Source of the DNA: Alphaproteobacteria bacterium
GTDB lineage: Bacteria; Pseudomonadota; Alphaproteobacteria; Rhodospirillales; Magnetospirillaceae
Reading direction: 5' to 3'
DNA: 6,808 nt
Assembly (NCBI GenBank): GCA_015232485.1
Contig: JADFZP010000179.1
Coordinates: forward strand, 1-6,808
A program made the translations under genes and the position numbers. The notes beneath the pieces are model-generated. The model did no database searches. It was not told the origin of the DNA and saw nothing but the letters and a program-made list of their open reading frames with translations. Shown in pieces: positions 1 to 6,120 of the stretch; the stretch's first letter is position 1; every line of letters begins with the position of its first letter.

Positions 1-230
1 TGGTGTGCCGCCCCGACGACCTGACCCAGCTTCACCCCGAGGCCGATCTGGAACCCGAGCCGCAAGCCCCGGCCATGGTGGCGATGACCATCACGGTCGC
101 CGACACCGGCCGCGCCGCCGCCGCTTTGGCCGCGCATGGCGTGCCCCACCACCGCGACGCCGAGGGCACGGTGCGGGTGGCGCCGGCCCAGGCCTGCGGG
201 GTGTTCCTCGAATTCATGGCGCCACGGTGA
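1..230 (+). CDS. VOC/glyoxalase-like family protein, C-terminal part only
   Basis: This is the 3' end of a gene that begins before the window. The frame is open from base 3 to a TGA at 228-230, giving about 75 residues. The GTG at base 3 is very unlikely to be the true start because the frame has no stop before it. The visible part contains VAMTITVADTGRAAAALAAH, then a stretch around GVPHHRDAEGTVRVAP, and ends in GVFLEFMAPR. The pattern of a beta strand, a helix carrying 'AAALAAHGVP', and a terminal strand with an 'LEF' glutamate fits the second beta-alpha-beta unit of the vicinal oxygen chelate fold (glyoxalase-like). In that fold a late Glu often ligates the metal. Substrate cannot be told. 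The stop overlaps the GTG start of the next gene, so the two are probably co-translated. Assignment to the VOC superfamily is from pattern only and is moderate. Confidence 0.55.
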   Translation, partial: VCRPDDLTQLHPEADLEPEPQAPAMVAMTITVADTGRAAAALAAHGVPHHRDAEGTVRVAPAQACGVFLEFMAPR

Positions 231-862
231 CCAATTTTTGGGGTGGGTGGCTGTTTCCCCGGCTGCTGCATCGGGTGATGCGCAGCCGGCATCTGCCGCC
301 CTTCCGCCAGCGCGTGCTCGAGCCGGCGCGTGGCGTGGTGCTGGAACTGGGGATCGGCTCGGGCCTCAATGTCGGCTTCTACCCGGCGGCGGTCGAGCGG
401 CTGATCGGCGTCGAGCCTTCGGCGCCGCTGCTCGCCCTGGCGCGGCGGGCGGCCGCGACGGCGCCGTTTCCGGTGACCCTGCTGCAAGCCTCGGCCGAGT
501 CCTTGCCGCTGCCCGACGCCTCGGTCGACACGGTGGTGACGACCTGGACGCTGTGCTCGATTCCCGATGTCGGCCGCGCCTTGGTCGAGGCGCTGCGGGT
601 GCTGCGGCCCGATGGCCGGCTGCTGTTCGTCGAGCACGGGCTGGCCCCCGAACCCGGCGTCCAAGAGTGGCAGCGCCGGCTCACCCCGCTGTGGCGCCGC
701 TGCTCGGGCGGGTGCCATCTCGACCGGCCGATCGCCGAGCTGATCGCCGAGGCCGGGTTCCGCTTCGAGCGCCTGGACGTCGGCTCGATGCCGGGTCCGC
801 GGCTGGTCACCTACATGACCGAGGGTTCAGCGCGCAGGCGCCTTGGCGCACCCGGCGATTGA
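227..862 (+). CDS. Class I SAM-dependent methyltransferase (Methyltransf_11 type, METTL7-like)
   Basis: A protein of 211 residues, probably a cytoplasmic transferase of a methyl group from S-adenosylmethionine. Motif I is VLELGIGSGLN (residues 38-48), the glycine-rich SAM loop. The acidic residue ending strand 2 is Glu63 in IGVEPS. The motif II/III region reads SAESLPLPDASVDTVV (89-104), followed by TWTLCSIPD (106-114) and RVLRPDGRLLFVEHG (124-138). The 'LCSIPD' and 'LLFVEHG' phrases resemble the METTL7-like branch of small methyltransferases, whose substrates vary (thiols, lipids, small molecules). Substrate here is unknown. The N-terminus NFWGGWLFPRLLHRVM is hydrophobic and amphipathic and might touch the membrane (inference). 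The GTG start at 227 was chosen because the family-like sequence begins there and it overlaps the upstream stop as GTGA, a typical coupling arrangement. The longer frame open upstream to base 5 is the out-of-frame shadow of the VOC gene. No good separate ribosome binding site is seen. Confidence 0.85.
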   Translation: MTNFWGGWLFPRLLHRVMRSRHLPPFRQRVLEPARGVVLELGIGSGLNVGFYPAAVERLIGVEPSAPLLALARRAAATAPFPVTLLQASAESLPLPDASVDTVVTTWTLCSIPDVGRALVEALRVLRPDGRLLFVEHGLAPEPGVQEWQRRLTPLWRRCSGGCHLDRPIAELIAEAGFRFERLDVGSMPGPRLVTYMTEGSARRRLGAPGD

Positions 863-887
863 TGGCACACTTCCGGCGATCGGCACC

Positions 888-922
888 GCGGCGGGCGGCG
901 CCGCCTCGTCTCGGGATTTTTT
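888..922 (+). other. GC-rich hairpin and T-tract in the gap before the sensor gene
   Basis: In the 60-base gap between the methyltransferase stop and the sensor start, GCGGCG (888-893) and CGCCGC (899-904) can form a 6-bp stem with a 5-base loop. An overlapping 12-base perfect palindrome lies at 894-905. A run of six T follows at 917-922, but 12 bases beyond the stem, so it is not a standard intrinsic terminator. A GGGA at 913-916, six bases before the ATG at 923, is the only Shine-Dalgarno-like match. The element might act as a weak attenuator or simply be GC-rich filler. Confidence 0.25.
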
Positions 923-2542
923 ATGACCACCGGCTCGCGTCGCTCGATCAGACCCAGCGACCTGGTGGTCGCCTTCGGCGCCGCCGTCGTCTTGTTGATC
1001 GTGGGCATGTTCTCTTGGATGGCGCATGACAGCCGCGAGGCGATGCTCGGATTCCAAGCCGATACCAACGACAAGCTGGCGGAAAGCCTGGAACAGCATA
1101 TCGACGGCAATTTCGATCTGGCCGCCCAGACGCTCGCCTTGCTGCGCGACTTGGTCACCGAACGCGACGGCGCGGCGCCCGCGCGGCCGTTCTTGGAAAA
1201 CTTGGTCGCCGGCTCGCCCGCCGTGGCCGGGATTCGCTACCTGGACGCCGAGGGGGTGCCCCTGCTCAGCCACCCCGACGTCCCCGCGGCGGGCGTCCGG
1301 TTGGCCGACCGCGACTATTTCATCGCCGCCCGCGATGGCGGGAGGGGGGTCAATCTCGGCTCTCCGATCATCAGCCGTATAACCGGCACCTGGGTGCTGC
1401 CGATGAGCCTGCGCGTCGATCGCCCGGACGGCGCCTTCGCCGGGGTGGTGTCGCTGATGCTTGACATCCGCGCCATCGTCGATCTTTACGAATCGGTGCG
1501 CGCCAAGCCGAACGGCGCCGTCGGGCTGTTCCGCCTGAGCGACGGCATGGCGCTGGCCCGTGCGCCCTTCGTACCCGAGATGCTGGGCAAGACCTACGCC
1601 AACGGCCCTCTTTTCGAGAACCTGAAGCGCGCCCCGCGCGGTCGCTATCTCCAGGTGGTGGCCACCGATGGCAAGATGCGCCAGTCGAGTTATCGCGCGA
1701 TCGCCAAGCATGGGGTGGTGCTCGGCATCGCCTCGTCCTATGACGACGTGATGGCGCAATGGCGGAATGTGGCGCTGGTCCATCTCGGGCTGGGCGCCGT
1801 ACTGGCCGCGATGGCCGGCGCGGCGACCTTCCTGCTGCGCCGCCAAATCGTGGCCCGCGAGCGCGACGCCCGTCTGCTGGCGTCGCGCGCCGAAGACATC
1901 GAACACGCCAACGAGGAACTGCGCGAGATGGCGCGGCTGGCCGCGCATCATCTGCAAGAGCCGCTGCGCAATATCCTGTCCTACGCGCAGCTTCTCGCCC
2001 GCCGCTTCGCCCGCGAGGACGATGACGAGGCGCGGGACTATGTGCGCTACCTTCAAGGCGGCGTGGCTCGGATGAAGGGCCAACTGACCGAAATGCAGCG
2101 TTATCTCGCCATCGAGCAGGGCGACGGCTCGCAACCGGTGTGCCTGGACGCGGCGCTCGACGCGGCCCTGGCGCGGCTTGACGATCCGGTCGAGGTCGAG
2201 CGCCGGCCGCTGCCCACCGTGCGGGGCGACCGCCGCCTGATCGAGCAGCTTTTCGTGCATCTGTTCGAATCGCTCGGCCGCCACGGCGCGCCGCGCGACT
2301 TCGGCATCGAGGCCGGGCGCGACCCGGCCGGCTGGCGGGTCACCCTGCTCAGCCGCGCCCTGGCGGTCGATCCCCTCGACCCGACCCGGCTGTTCGGGGT
2401 GTTCGTGCATGGCGCGGACGGCAGCCAACCAGCCCCCGGCTTGGCCCTGTGCCGCAAGATCGTGCGCCTGCACGGCGGCCGCATGTGGATCGAACCCGCC
2501 CAGGGCGGCGGGACGATGCTGCATTTCCTGCTGCCGGGTTGA
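923..2542 (+). CDS. Membrane Cache-domain sensor with HisKA-like helix and degenerate kinase ATPase domain
   Basis: A 539-residue inner-membrane sensor. TM1 spans about residues 14-34. A periplasmic Cache/PDC region (about 36-280) carries DRDYF (129-133) and the NLGSPIISRITGTWVLP stretch typical of double-Cache ligand domains. TM2 is about 283-303, followed without HAMP by a short coiled-coil linker (about 306-340). A HisKA-like helix follows with AAHHLQEPLRNILSY, the predicted phosphoacceptor being His342. The C-terminal HATPase-like domain (about 405-539) keeps an F-box-like LFGVFVHG and the end of G2 with its tail (GLALCRKIVRLHGG). The N-box reads QLFVHLFESL (His446 and Ser450 replacing both Asn), G1 reads SRALAV from Ser477 (no DxGxG), and the G2 loop is SQPAPG (501-506). 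By family knowledge these losses should abolish Mg-ATP binding, so a pseudokinase or phosphotransfer role is inferred. No response regulator is adjacent. The ATG at 923 is the only reasonable start after the in-frame stop at 860-862. Confidence 0.8.
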   Translation: MTTGSRRSIRPSDLVVAFGAAVVLLIVGMFSWMAHDSREAMLGFQADTNDKLAESLEQHIDGNFDLAAQTLALLRDLVTERDGAAPARPFLENLVAGSPAVAGIRYLDAEGVPLLSHPDVPAAGVRLADRDYFIAARDGGRGVNLGSPIISRITGTWVLPMSLRVDRPDGAFAGVVSLMLDIRAIVDLYESVRAKPNGAVGLFRLSDGMALARAPFVPEMLGKTYANGPLFENLKRAPRGRYLQVVATDGKMRQSSYRAIAKHGVVLGIASSYDDVMAQWRNVALVHLGLGAVLAAMAGAATFLLRRQIVARERDARLLASRAEDIEHANEELREMARLAAHHLQEPLRNILSYAQLLARRFAREDDDEARDYVRYLQGGVARMKGQLTEMQRYLAIEQGDGSQPVCLDAALDAALARLDDPVEVERRPLPTVRGDRRLIEQLFVHLFESLGRHGAPRDFGIEAGRDPAGWRVTLLSRALAVDPLDPTRLFGVFVHGADGSQPAPGLALCRKIVRLHGGRMWIEPAQGGGTMLHFLLPG

Positions 2543-2570
2543 AGGTCGCGGGCCGCCGGGCCGGCGACCT
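2543..2570. terminator. Inverted repeat between convergent genes, possible bidirectional terminator
   Basis: AGGTCGC (2543-2549) pairs perfectly with GCGACCT (2564-2570). The 14-base interior holds two GGCC blocks (2551-2554, 2559-2562) that can extend the stem around a GCCG loop with one G-G mismatch. It fills nearly all of the 33 bases between the sensor stop (2540-2542) and the binding-protein stop (2576-2578 on the other strand). Neither side has a T-run, so this is not a textbook intrinsic terminator. Position between convergent genes makes transcript-end formation or 3'-end protection the likeliest role. Confidence 0.45.
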
Positions 2571-2575
2571 CGCGA

Positions 2576-3580
2576 TCAATTGGCGCGGCAGACCGCGTCG
2601 GCTTCGGGTCCGGTCAGCGAAATCGTGCCCGCGATCAGGTCCGACTGCGCCCGGGCGGCCGCGGCCCGCCACTCGGGGGTGATCAGGGCGGCGTTGTGTT
2701 GGTCGAGCGCCCAGCCCACCGCCTCCTCGGCCAGACCCAGGATCTCGCGGCCCGCCTTCCAGTCGCCGCGCCGCAACTGGGTCAGCTCCCGGTACACGGC
2801 GACGTCGACCCGCTTCAGCATCGAGGTCAGCACCGTGCCGGGCCGCACCCCGTTCTGGTTGGTGTCGACGCCGATCGCCAGCTTGCCGCGCTCGTGGGCG
2901 GCCTCGATGCTTCCCAGGCCCGAGCCGCCGGCGGCGGCGAACACCACGTCGGCGCCCTTGTCGAATTGCGCCAAGGCCGCGCTCCGGCCCCAGGCCGGGT
3001 CGGAGAAGCCCTTGCCGTCCGCGCCGTGATAATCGGCCAGCACCGCGACGTTCGGCGCGGCGTGGCGCGCCCCCAGGCGGAAGCCGCATTCGAAGCGCCG
3101 GATCAGCGGCATATCCATGCCACCCAGAAAGCCGATCGTGCCGGTCTTCGAAGCCTTGGCGGCCAGAAGGCCGACCAGGAAGGCGCCTTGCTCCTCGCGG
3201 AACAGCACCGAAACCACGTTGGGCCGGTCAACGTCGCCGTCGATCAGCACGAAGTGGCGGTCGGGATGCGCGGCGGCCAGTTTCTCGATCGCCGGAGCGT
3301 AGGCGAAGCCGACGGCGATCAGCGGATCGGCGCCCCGCTCCAGCGCCGCGACCAGCCCTTGGCTCAGGTCGTCGACCGTGAGGCCCCGTTCGTACTCCCG
3401 CACCTCGACGCCCGAATGCTCGACGAAGCGCTTCACGCCCAACGCCGCGGCGCTGTTGAAGGCGCCGTCGTCCTTGCCGGCGAAGCTGTAGACGATGGCC
3501 GGAGCGAAGCGATCGGCGGCGGCGGCCCCGCCCGTCCAGACGATCGCGACGAGCAGGGAGACGAGACGAAGGACGCGCAT
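2576..3580 (-). CDS. BMP-family (Med/PnrA-like) periplasmic substrate-binding protein
   Basis: A 334-residue protein. Residues 1 to about 21 form a signal peptide: Arg at 2 and 5, a hydrophobic core LVSLLVAIVW, then GGAAAAD with cleavage near residue 21 or 22. There is no lipobox cysteine, so a soluble periplasmic protein is expected. BMP-family marks in order are GKDDGAFNSAA (from 35), VGFAYAPAI (90-98), REEQGAFLVGLLA (128-140), IGFLGGMDMPLIRRFECGF (149-167), VVFAAAGGSGLG (212-223) and IGVDTNQNG (236-244). Characterised members bind purine nucleosides (PnrA of Treponema) and feed ABC importers, so a nucleoside or related ligand is plausible but not shown. It is the last gene of the rplY-pth-ychF run, 27 bases after ychF, yet no ABC permease or ATPase gene lies in this window. 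The ATG at 3580 is supported by a strong GGAGAG six bases upstream and by the signal peptide. Confidence 0.88.
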   Translation of the reverse strand: MRVLRLVSLLVAIVWTGGAAAADRFAPAIVYSFAGKDDGAFNSAAALGVKRFVEHSGVEVREYERGLTVDDLSQGLVAALERGADPLIAVGFAYAPAIEKLAAAHPDRHFVLIDGDVDRPNVVSVLFREEQGAFLVGLLAAKASKTGTIGFLGGMDMPLIRRFECGFRLGARHAAPNVAVLADYHGADGKGFSDPAWGRSAALAQFDKGADVVFAAAGGSGLGSIEAAHERGKLAIGVDTNQNGVRPGTVLTSMLKRVDVAVYRELTQLRRGDWKAGREILGLAEEAVGWALDQHNAALITPEWRAAAARAQSDLIAGTISLTGPEADAVCRAN

Positions 3581-3586
3581 GGAATT

Positions 3587-3592
3587 CTCTCC
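3587..3592 (-). promoter_or_regulatory. Ribosome binding site of the BMP-family gene
   Basis: GGAGAG on the minus strand lies six bases before the ATG at 3580-3578, within the 27-base gap after ychF. It is one of the two strongest Shine-Dalgarno sequences in the window, suggesting this gene is translated independently of ychF even if co-transcribed. Confidence 0.7.
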
Positions 3593-3607
3593 GGATCGCG
3601 GATGTGC

Positions 3608-4708
3608 CTAAACGTTGAACAGGAAGTGGAACACGTCGCCGTCCTGGACGAGGTATTCCTTGCCTTCCAGCCGCATCTTGCCGGTTTCCTTGGCGCCCGC
3701 TTCGCCGCCGCAGGTGACGAAGTCCTCGCAGGCGATGGTCTCGGCGCGGATGAAGCCGCGTTCGAAATCGGTGTGGATGGCGCCGGCCGCCTGGGGCGCC
3801 TTGGCGCCGCGCCGCACCGTCCAGGCGTGGGCCTCCTTTGGCCCCACCGTGAAGAAGGTGACCAGATCGAGCAGGCCGTAGCCGGCGCGGATGACGCGGG
3901 CCAGGCCGGTTTCCTCAAGGCCCAGGGCCTCCAGGAATTCGCGCTTTTCGGCCTCGTCGGTGAGCTGGGCGACCTCGGATTCGATCGCCGCCGAGACGAC
4001 CACGAAGCCCGAGCCCTCGGCGCGGGCGCGGGCCGCGACCTTCTCGGAGAAGGCGTTGCCGGTGGCGGCCGAGGCCTCGTCGACATTGCAGGCGTAGAGC
4101 ACCGGCTTCGAGGTCAGCAGGCCAAGCTGGCGCAGCATGGCGCGGCCGTCCTCGTCCAGCGGCACGGCGCGGGCCGGGCGGCCCTCGCGCAGGGCGGCCA
4201 GCACCGGCTCCATCACCACCAACTGGGTCTTGGCGTCCTTGTCGCCGATCTTGGCGCGCTTCTGGGCGTTGACCACGCGGCGCTCGAGGCTGTCCATGTC
4301 GGACAGCATCAGTTCGGTCTCGATGGTGTCGGCGTCGCGCACCGGATCGACCGAGCCCTCGACATGGGTGACGTCGGTGTCTTCGAAACAGCGCAGCACG
4401 TGGACGATGGCGTCGACCTCGCGGATGTTGGCCAGGAACTGGTTGCCCAGGCCCTCGCCGCGCGAGGCGCCGCGCACCAGCCCGGCGATGTCGACGAATT
4501 CAAGCTGGGTCGGCACGATCTTTTGCGATTTCGCCGCGACGGCCAGCTTGTCCAGGCGCGGATCGGGCACCGCGACGCGGCCGACATTCGGCTCGATCGT
4601 GCAGAAGGGATAGTTGGCGGCCTGCGCCGCCGCCGTCTGGGTCAGGGCGTTGAATAGCGTCGACTTGCCGACGTTCGGCAAACCGACGATGCCGCAATTG
4701 AATCCCAT
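3608..4708 (-). CDS. ychF: Ribosome-associated ATPase YchF (Obg-like, redox-regulated)
   Basis: A 366-residue P-loop NTPase of the TRAFAC Obg family, close to the usual ~363 residues. The P-loop is GLPNVGKST (9-17), the DxxG motif is DIAG (73-76), followed by RGASRGEGLGNQFL (79-92). In place of the GTP-specifying NKxD it has NVDE (208-211), as in family members that prefer ATP. His115 in THVEG aligns with His114 of E. coli YchF, involved in hydrolysis. Cys36 in PFCTIEPN matches E. coli Cys35, reported as redox-sensitive. The end from about residue 280 is the TGS domain, with HTDFERGFIRAET and the terminal DGDVFHFLFNV. YchF binds ribosomes and is a negative regulator of stress tolerance in E. 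coli. It follows pth with one base between stop and start. A GGAG seven bases upstream (4716-4719) supports the ATG at 4708. The stop is TAG. Confidence 0.98.
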   Translation of the reverse strand: MGFNCGIVGLPNVGKSTLFNALTQTAAAQAANYPFCTIEPNVGRVAVPDPRLDKLAVAAKSQKIVPTQLEFVDIAGLVRGASRGEGLGNQFLANIREVDAIVHVLRCFEDTDVTHVEGSVDPVRDADTIETELMLSDMDSLERRVVNAQKRAKIGDKDAKTQLVVMEPVLAALREGRPARAVPLDEDGRAMLRQLGLLTSKPVLYACNVDEASAATGNAFSEKVAARARAEGSGFVVVSAAIESEVAQLTDEAEKREFLEALGLEETGLARVIRAGYGLLDLVTFFTVGPKEAHAWTVRRGAKAPQAAGAIHTDFERGFIRAETIACEDFVTCGGEAGAKETGKMRLEGKEYLVQDGDVFHFLFNV

Positions 4709-4709
4709 G

Positions 4710-5327
4710 TCAGGGCTCCGTCCGGTCGCTTTCGGGTTTCGGCTTGGGCTTGGGCGTGGTCGCCTGGGTCAGCGTCGCCACGCGATTCATGAAGCCGTTG
4801 TCCTGGCCGTCGAGCAGAAAAGGGAAGGCGTCGGCCACGGCGTCGAGCAGCGGCCCGAGCCAGGCGTCGTCGGCCTTGGCGAAATCGTGAAGGACATAGC
4901 CCGAGACCAGGTCCTTGTTGCCGGGATGACCGATGCCCAGGCGCACCCGCCAATATTCGCGGCCGATATGGGCGTCGATGCTTTTCAGCCCGTTGTGGCC
5001 GCCCGCGCCGCCGCCCTTCTTGACCCGCACCCGTCCGGGCGGCAGGTCCAGTTCGTCGTGCAGCACGATGACGTCCTCGGGCGCGATCTTGTGGAAGCGC
5101 ATCGCCGCCGCCACCGACTGGCCCGACAGGTTCATGTAGGTCTCGGGCTCCAGCGCCAACACCTTGCCGCCGGCGATCACGCCATCGGCCAGCCGGCCCT
5201 GGAACTTGGCGCGCCAGGGACCGAATCCATGGCGGCGGACCAAGGTGTCCACCGCCATGAAGCCGATATTGTGGCGGTTTCCGGCGTAGCCCGCACCGGG
5301 GTTGCCCAAACCGACCACGAGTCGCAT
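4710..5327 (-). CDS. pth: Peptidyl-tRNA hydrolase
   Basis: A 205-residue cytoplasmic enzyme that cleaves the ester bond of peptidyl-tRNAs dropped from ribosomes, freeing tRNA and peptide. The family active-site residues are all present: Asn9 and His19 in VVGLGNPGAGYAGNRHNIGF, Asn66 in TYMNLSGQSV, Asp91 in HDELDLPPG, and Asn112 in KGGGAGGHNGLKSI. These match Asn10, His20, Asn68, Asp93 and Asn114 of E. coli. The protein is about ten residues longer than E. coli Pth because of a charged Pro/Lys-rich tail (KPKPKPE near the end), which is probably disordered. It lies between rplY and ychF in the standard alphaproteobacterial order. Five bases separate the rplY stop (5333-5335) from its ATG, and no clear ribosome binding site is visible, so translational coupling to rplY is likely. 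Confidence 0.98.
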   Translation of the reverse strand: MRLVVGLGNPGAGYAGNRHNIGFMAVDTLVRRHGFGPWRAKFQGRLADGVIAGGKVLALEPETYMNLSGQSVAAAMRFHKIAPEDVIVLHDELDLPPGRVRVKKGGGAGGHNGLKSIDAHIGREYWRVRLGIGHPGNKDLVSGYVLHDFAKADDAWLGPLLDAVADAFPFLLDGQDNGFMNRVATLTQATTPKPKPKPESDRTEP

Positions 5328-5332
5328 TGACG

Positions 5333-5932
5333 TCAGCCGGCGTCGCCCTCGCCAGCGCCGCGGGTGACGGTCGGCGCGGCGATGGTGGCGACGGTGAAGT
5401 CGCGATGGACGACCGGGATGACGCCCTCGGGCAGGGTCAACGAGGCGATGTGGATCGACTCGCCGATGTTGCGGCCGGCCAGATCGACCTCGATGAAGGG
5501 AGGAATCGAGTCGGCCGGGCAGGTCACGTCGATCTCGTGGCGCACCACGTTCAACACGCCGCCGCGCTTGATGCCGGGCGACTTGTCTTCGTTGATGAAG
5601 TGCACCGGGATCGCGACGTGGACGACGCCATCGGCGCTGACCCGCATGAAGTCGATGTGGACCGGCACGTCGGTGACCGGATGGATCTGCAGATCGCGAG
5701 CCAACGCCCGCTCGGTGCGGCCATCGCCCAGGTCGAGGTTGAACAGGCGGGTATGGAAGCCCGGCTTCATCATCTCGATCACGATGGCGCGGGGCACCAC
5801 GGAGATCAGCACGGGGGGCTTCTTGTCGCCGTAGATCACGCCAGGCACAAGGCCATCGCGGCGGGTCTGACGGGCGGCCCCCTTTCCGGCCCGGTCGCGG
5901 AGCTTCACGCTCAGCGCGCTCATTTCACTCAT
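5333..5932 (-). CDS. rplY: Large ribosomal subunit protein bL25 (Ctc/TL5 long form)
   Basis: A 199-residue protein of the long L25/Ctc type. The N-terminal domain (to about residue 97) binds 5S rRNA and shows the signature KGAARQTRRDGLVPGVIYG, with LQIHPVTDVPVHIDFMRV at its end. The C-terminal beta-rich TL5-type domain follows, with VHFINEDKSPGIKRGGVLN, an EVDLAGRNIGESIHI stretch and LPEGVIPVVHRD. The last residues are low-complexity (TRGAGEGDAG). The frame is open 22 codons further up to an ATG at 5998, but the ATG at 5932 is preferred: GGAGAG precedes it by four bases, conserved L25 sequence starts just after it, and the upstream codons lack L25 similarity. It is the first gene of the rplY-pth-ychF run. 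The promoter should lie in 5943-6110, but no convincing -35/-10 pair was found there. Confidence 0.95.
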   Translation of the reverse strand: MSEMSALSVKLRDRAGKGAARQTRRDGLVPGVIYGDKKPPVLISVVPRAIVIEMMKPGFHTRLFNLDLGDGRTERALARDLQIHPVTDVPVHIDFMRVSADGVVHVAIPVHFINEDKSPGIKRGGVLNVVRHEIDVTCPADSIPPFIEVDLAGRNIGESIHIASLTLPEGVIPVVHRDFTVATIAAPTVTRGAGEGDAG

Positions 5933-5936
5933 TTGT

Positions 5937-5942
5937 CTCTCC
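5937..5942 (-). promoter_or_regulatory. Ribosome binding site deciding the rplY start
   Basis: GGAGAG on the minus strand, spaced four bases (ACAA) from the ATG at 5932-5930. It overlaps the upstream in-frame ATG at 5944-5942 and therefore argues against that ATG and the one at 5998 as the start. A second in-frame ATG at 5923 is less well spaced. Confidence 0.7.
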
Positions 5943-6003
5943 ATGACTTTGGGCGCGGCCTCCAGGGGTGCCGGCGCCCGGAAGGCGGCTTGGTACACGG
6001 ATT

Positions 6004-6021
6004 CGGTTGGGAAAGCAACCG
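6004..6021. terminator. Perfect 6-bp hairpin upstream of rplY
   Basis: CGGTTG (6004-6009) and CAACCG (6016-6021) pair exactly around a six-base loop GGAAAG. On the minus strand it begins directly after the TGA at 6024-6022 that closes the putative gene remnant, which is where a 3'-end hairpin would sit. There is no T-run after it, so it would be a weak terminator at best. It could instead be an operator or leader element of rplY. Confidence 0.3.
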
Positions 6022-6120
6022 TCAGGCGGCGAGGTCGCGATTCACCGCCTGGGTCAGGGCGTCGTGGGCGAGGAGGGCCAGCGGCCGCGCGGGCTTCGGC
6101 GCCGCCCTTGGCCTAGACTG
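6022..6120 (-). pseudogene. Possible C-terminal remnant of a lost gene
   Basis: Reading the minus strand from 6120 to the TGA at 6024-6022 gives an open stretch of 32 codons ending RPLALLAHDALTQAVNRDLAA. Almost every codon ends in G or C, matching the host genes. The residues look like a helical C-terminus. An in-frame TGA at 6123-6121 closes the frame immediately upstream, and no start codon gives a sensible gene. The reading frame therefore looks like the tail of a longer gene whose front was replaced by the DUF4268 region. The family was not recognised. In many alphaproteobacteria prs precedes rplY, but this tail does not resemble a Prs C-terminus. Chance openness in GC-rich DNA is a real alternative. 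Confidence 0.3.

Noticed and set aside
3..230. Treating the GTG at base 3 as the start of a complete 75-residue gene
   Set aside because: The frame is open to the window edge and the residues look like the second half of a VOC-type domain, so a truncated gene is far more likely.
827..2524. 565-codon open frame on the minus strand opposite the sensor gene
   Set aside because: It is antisense to a gene with clear domains, rich in Arg, His, Gln and Ala as expected for mirrored GC-rich coding DNA, and shows no recognisable motif.
2696..4657. 653-codon open frame on the plus strand opposite the BMP and ychF genes
   Set aside because: It runs across two well-supported genes on the other strand and has the low-complexity composition of a GC-rich shadow; the opposing genes carry all the family motifs.
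4720..4760. Pro/Lys repeat at the end of pth as a possible DNA repeat
   Set aside because: It encodes only a short KPKPKPE tail; such charged tails are common and the repeat is too short to count as a separate element.
5933..5998. 22-codon N-terminal extension of rplY up to an ATG at 5998
   Set aside because: A GGAGAG lies just before the ATG at 5932, L25 similarity begins there, and the extension has no L25-like sequence.
5943..6110. A sigma-70-like promoter for rplY (TTGCTT followed 17 bases later by TACCAA on the minus strand)
   Set aside because: The second hexamer matches the consensus too poorly to support a call.
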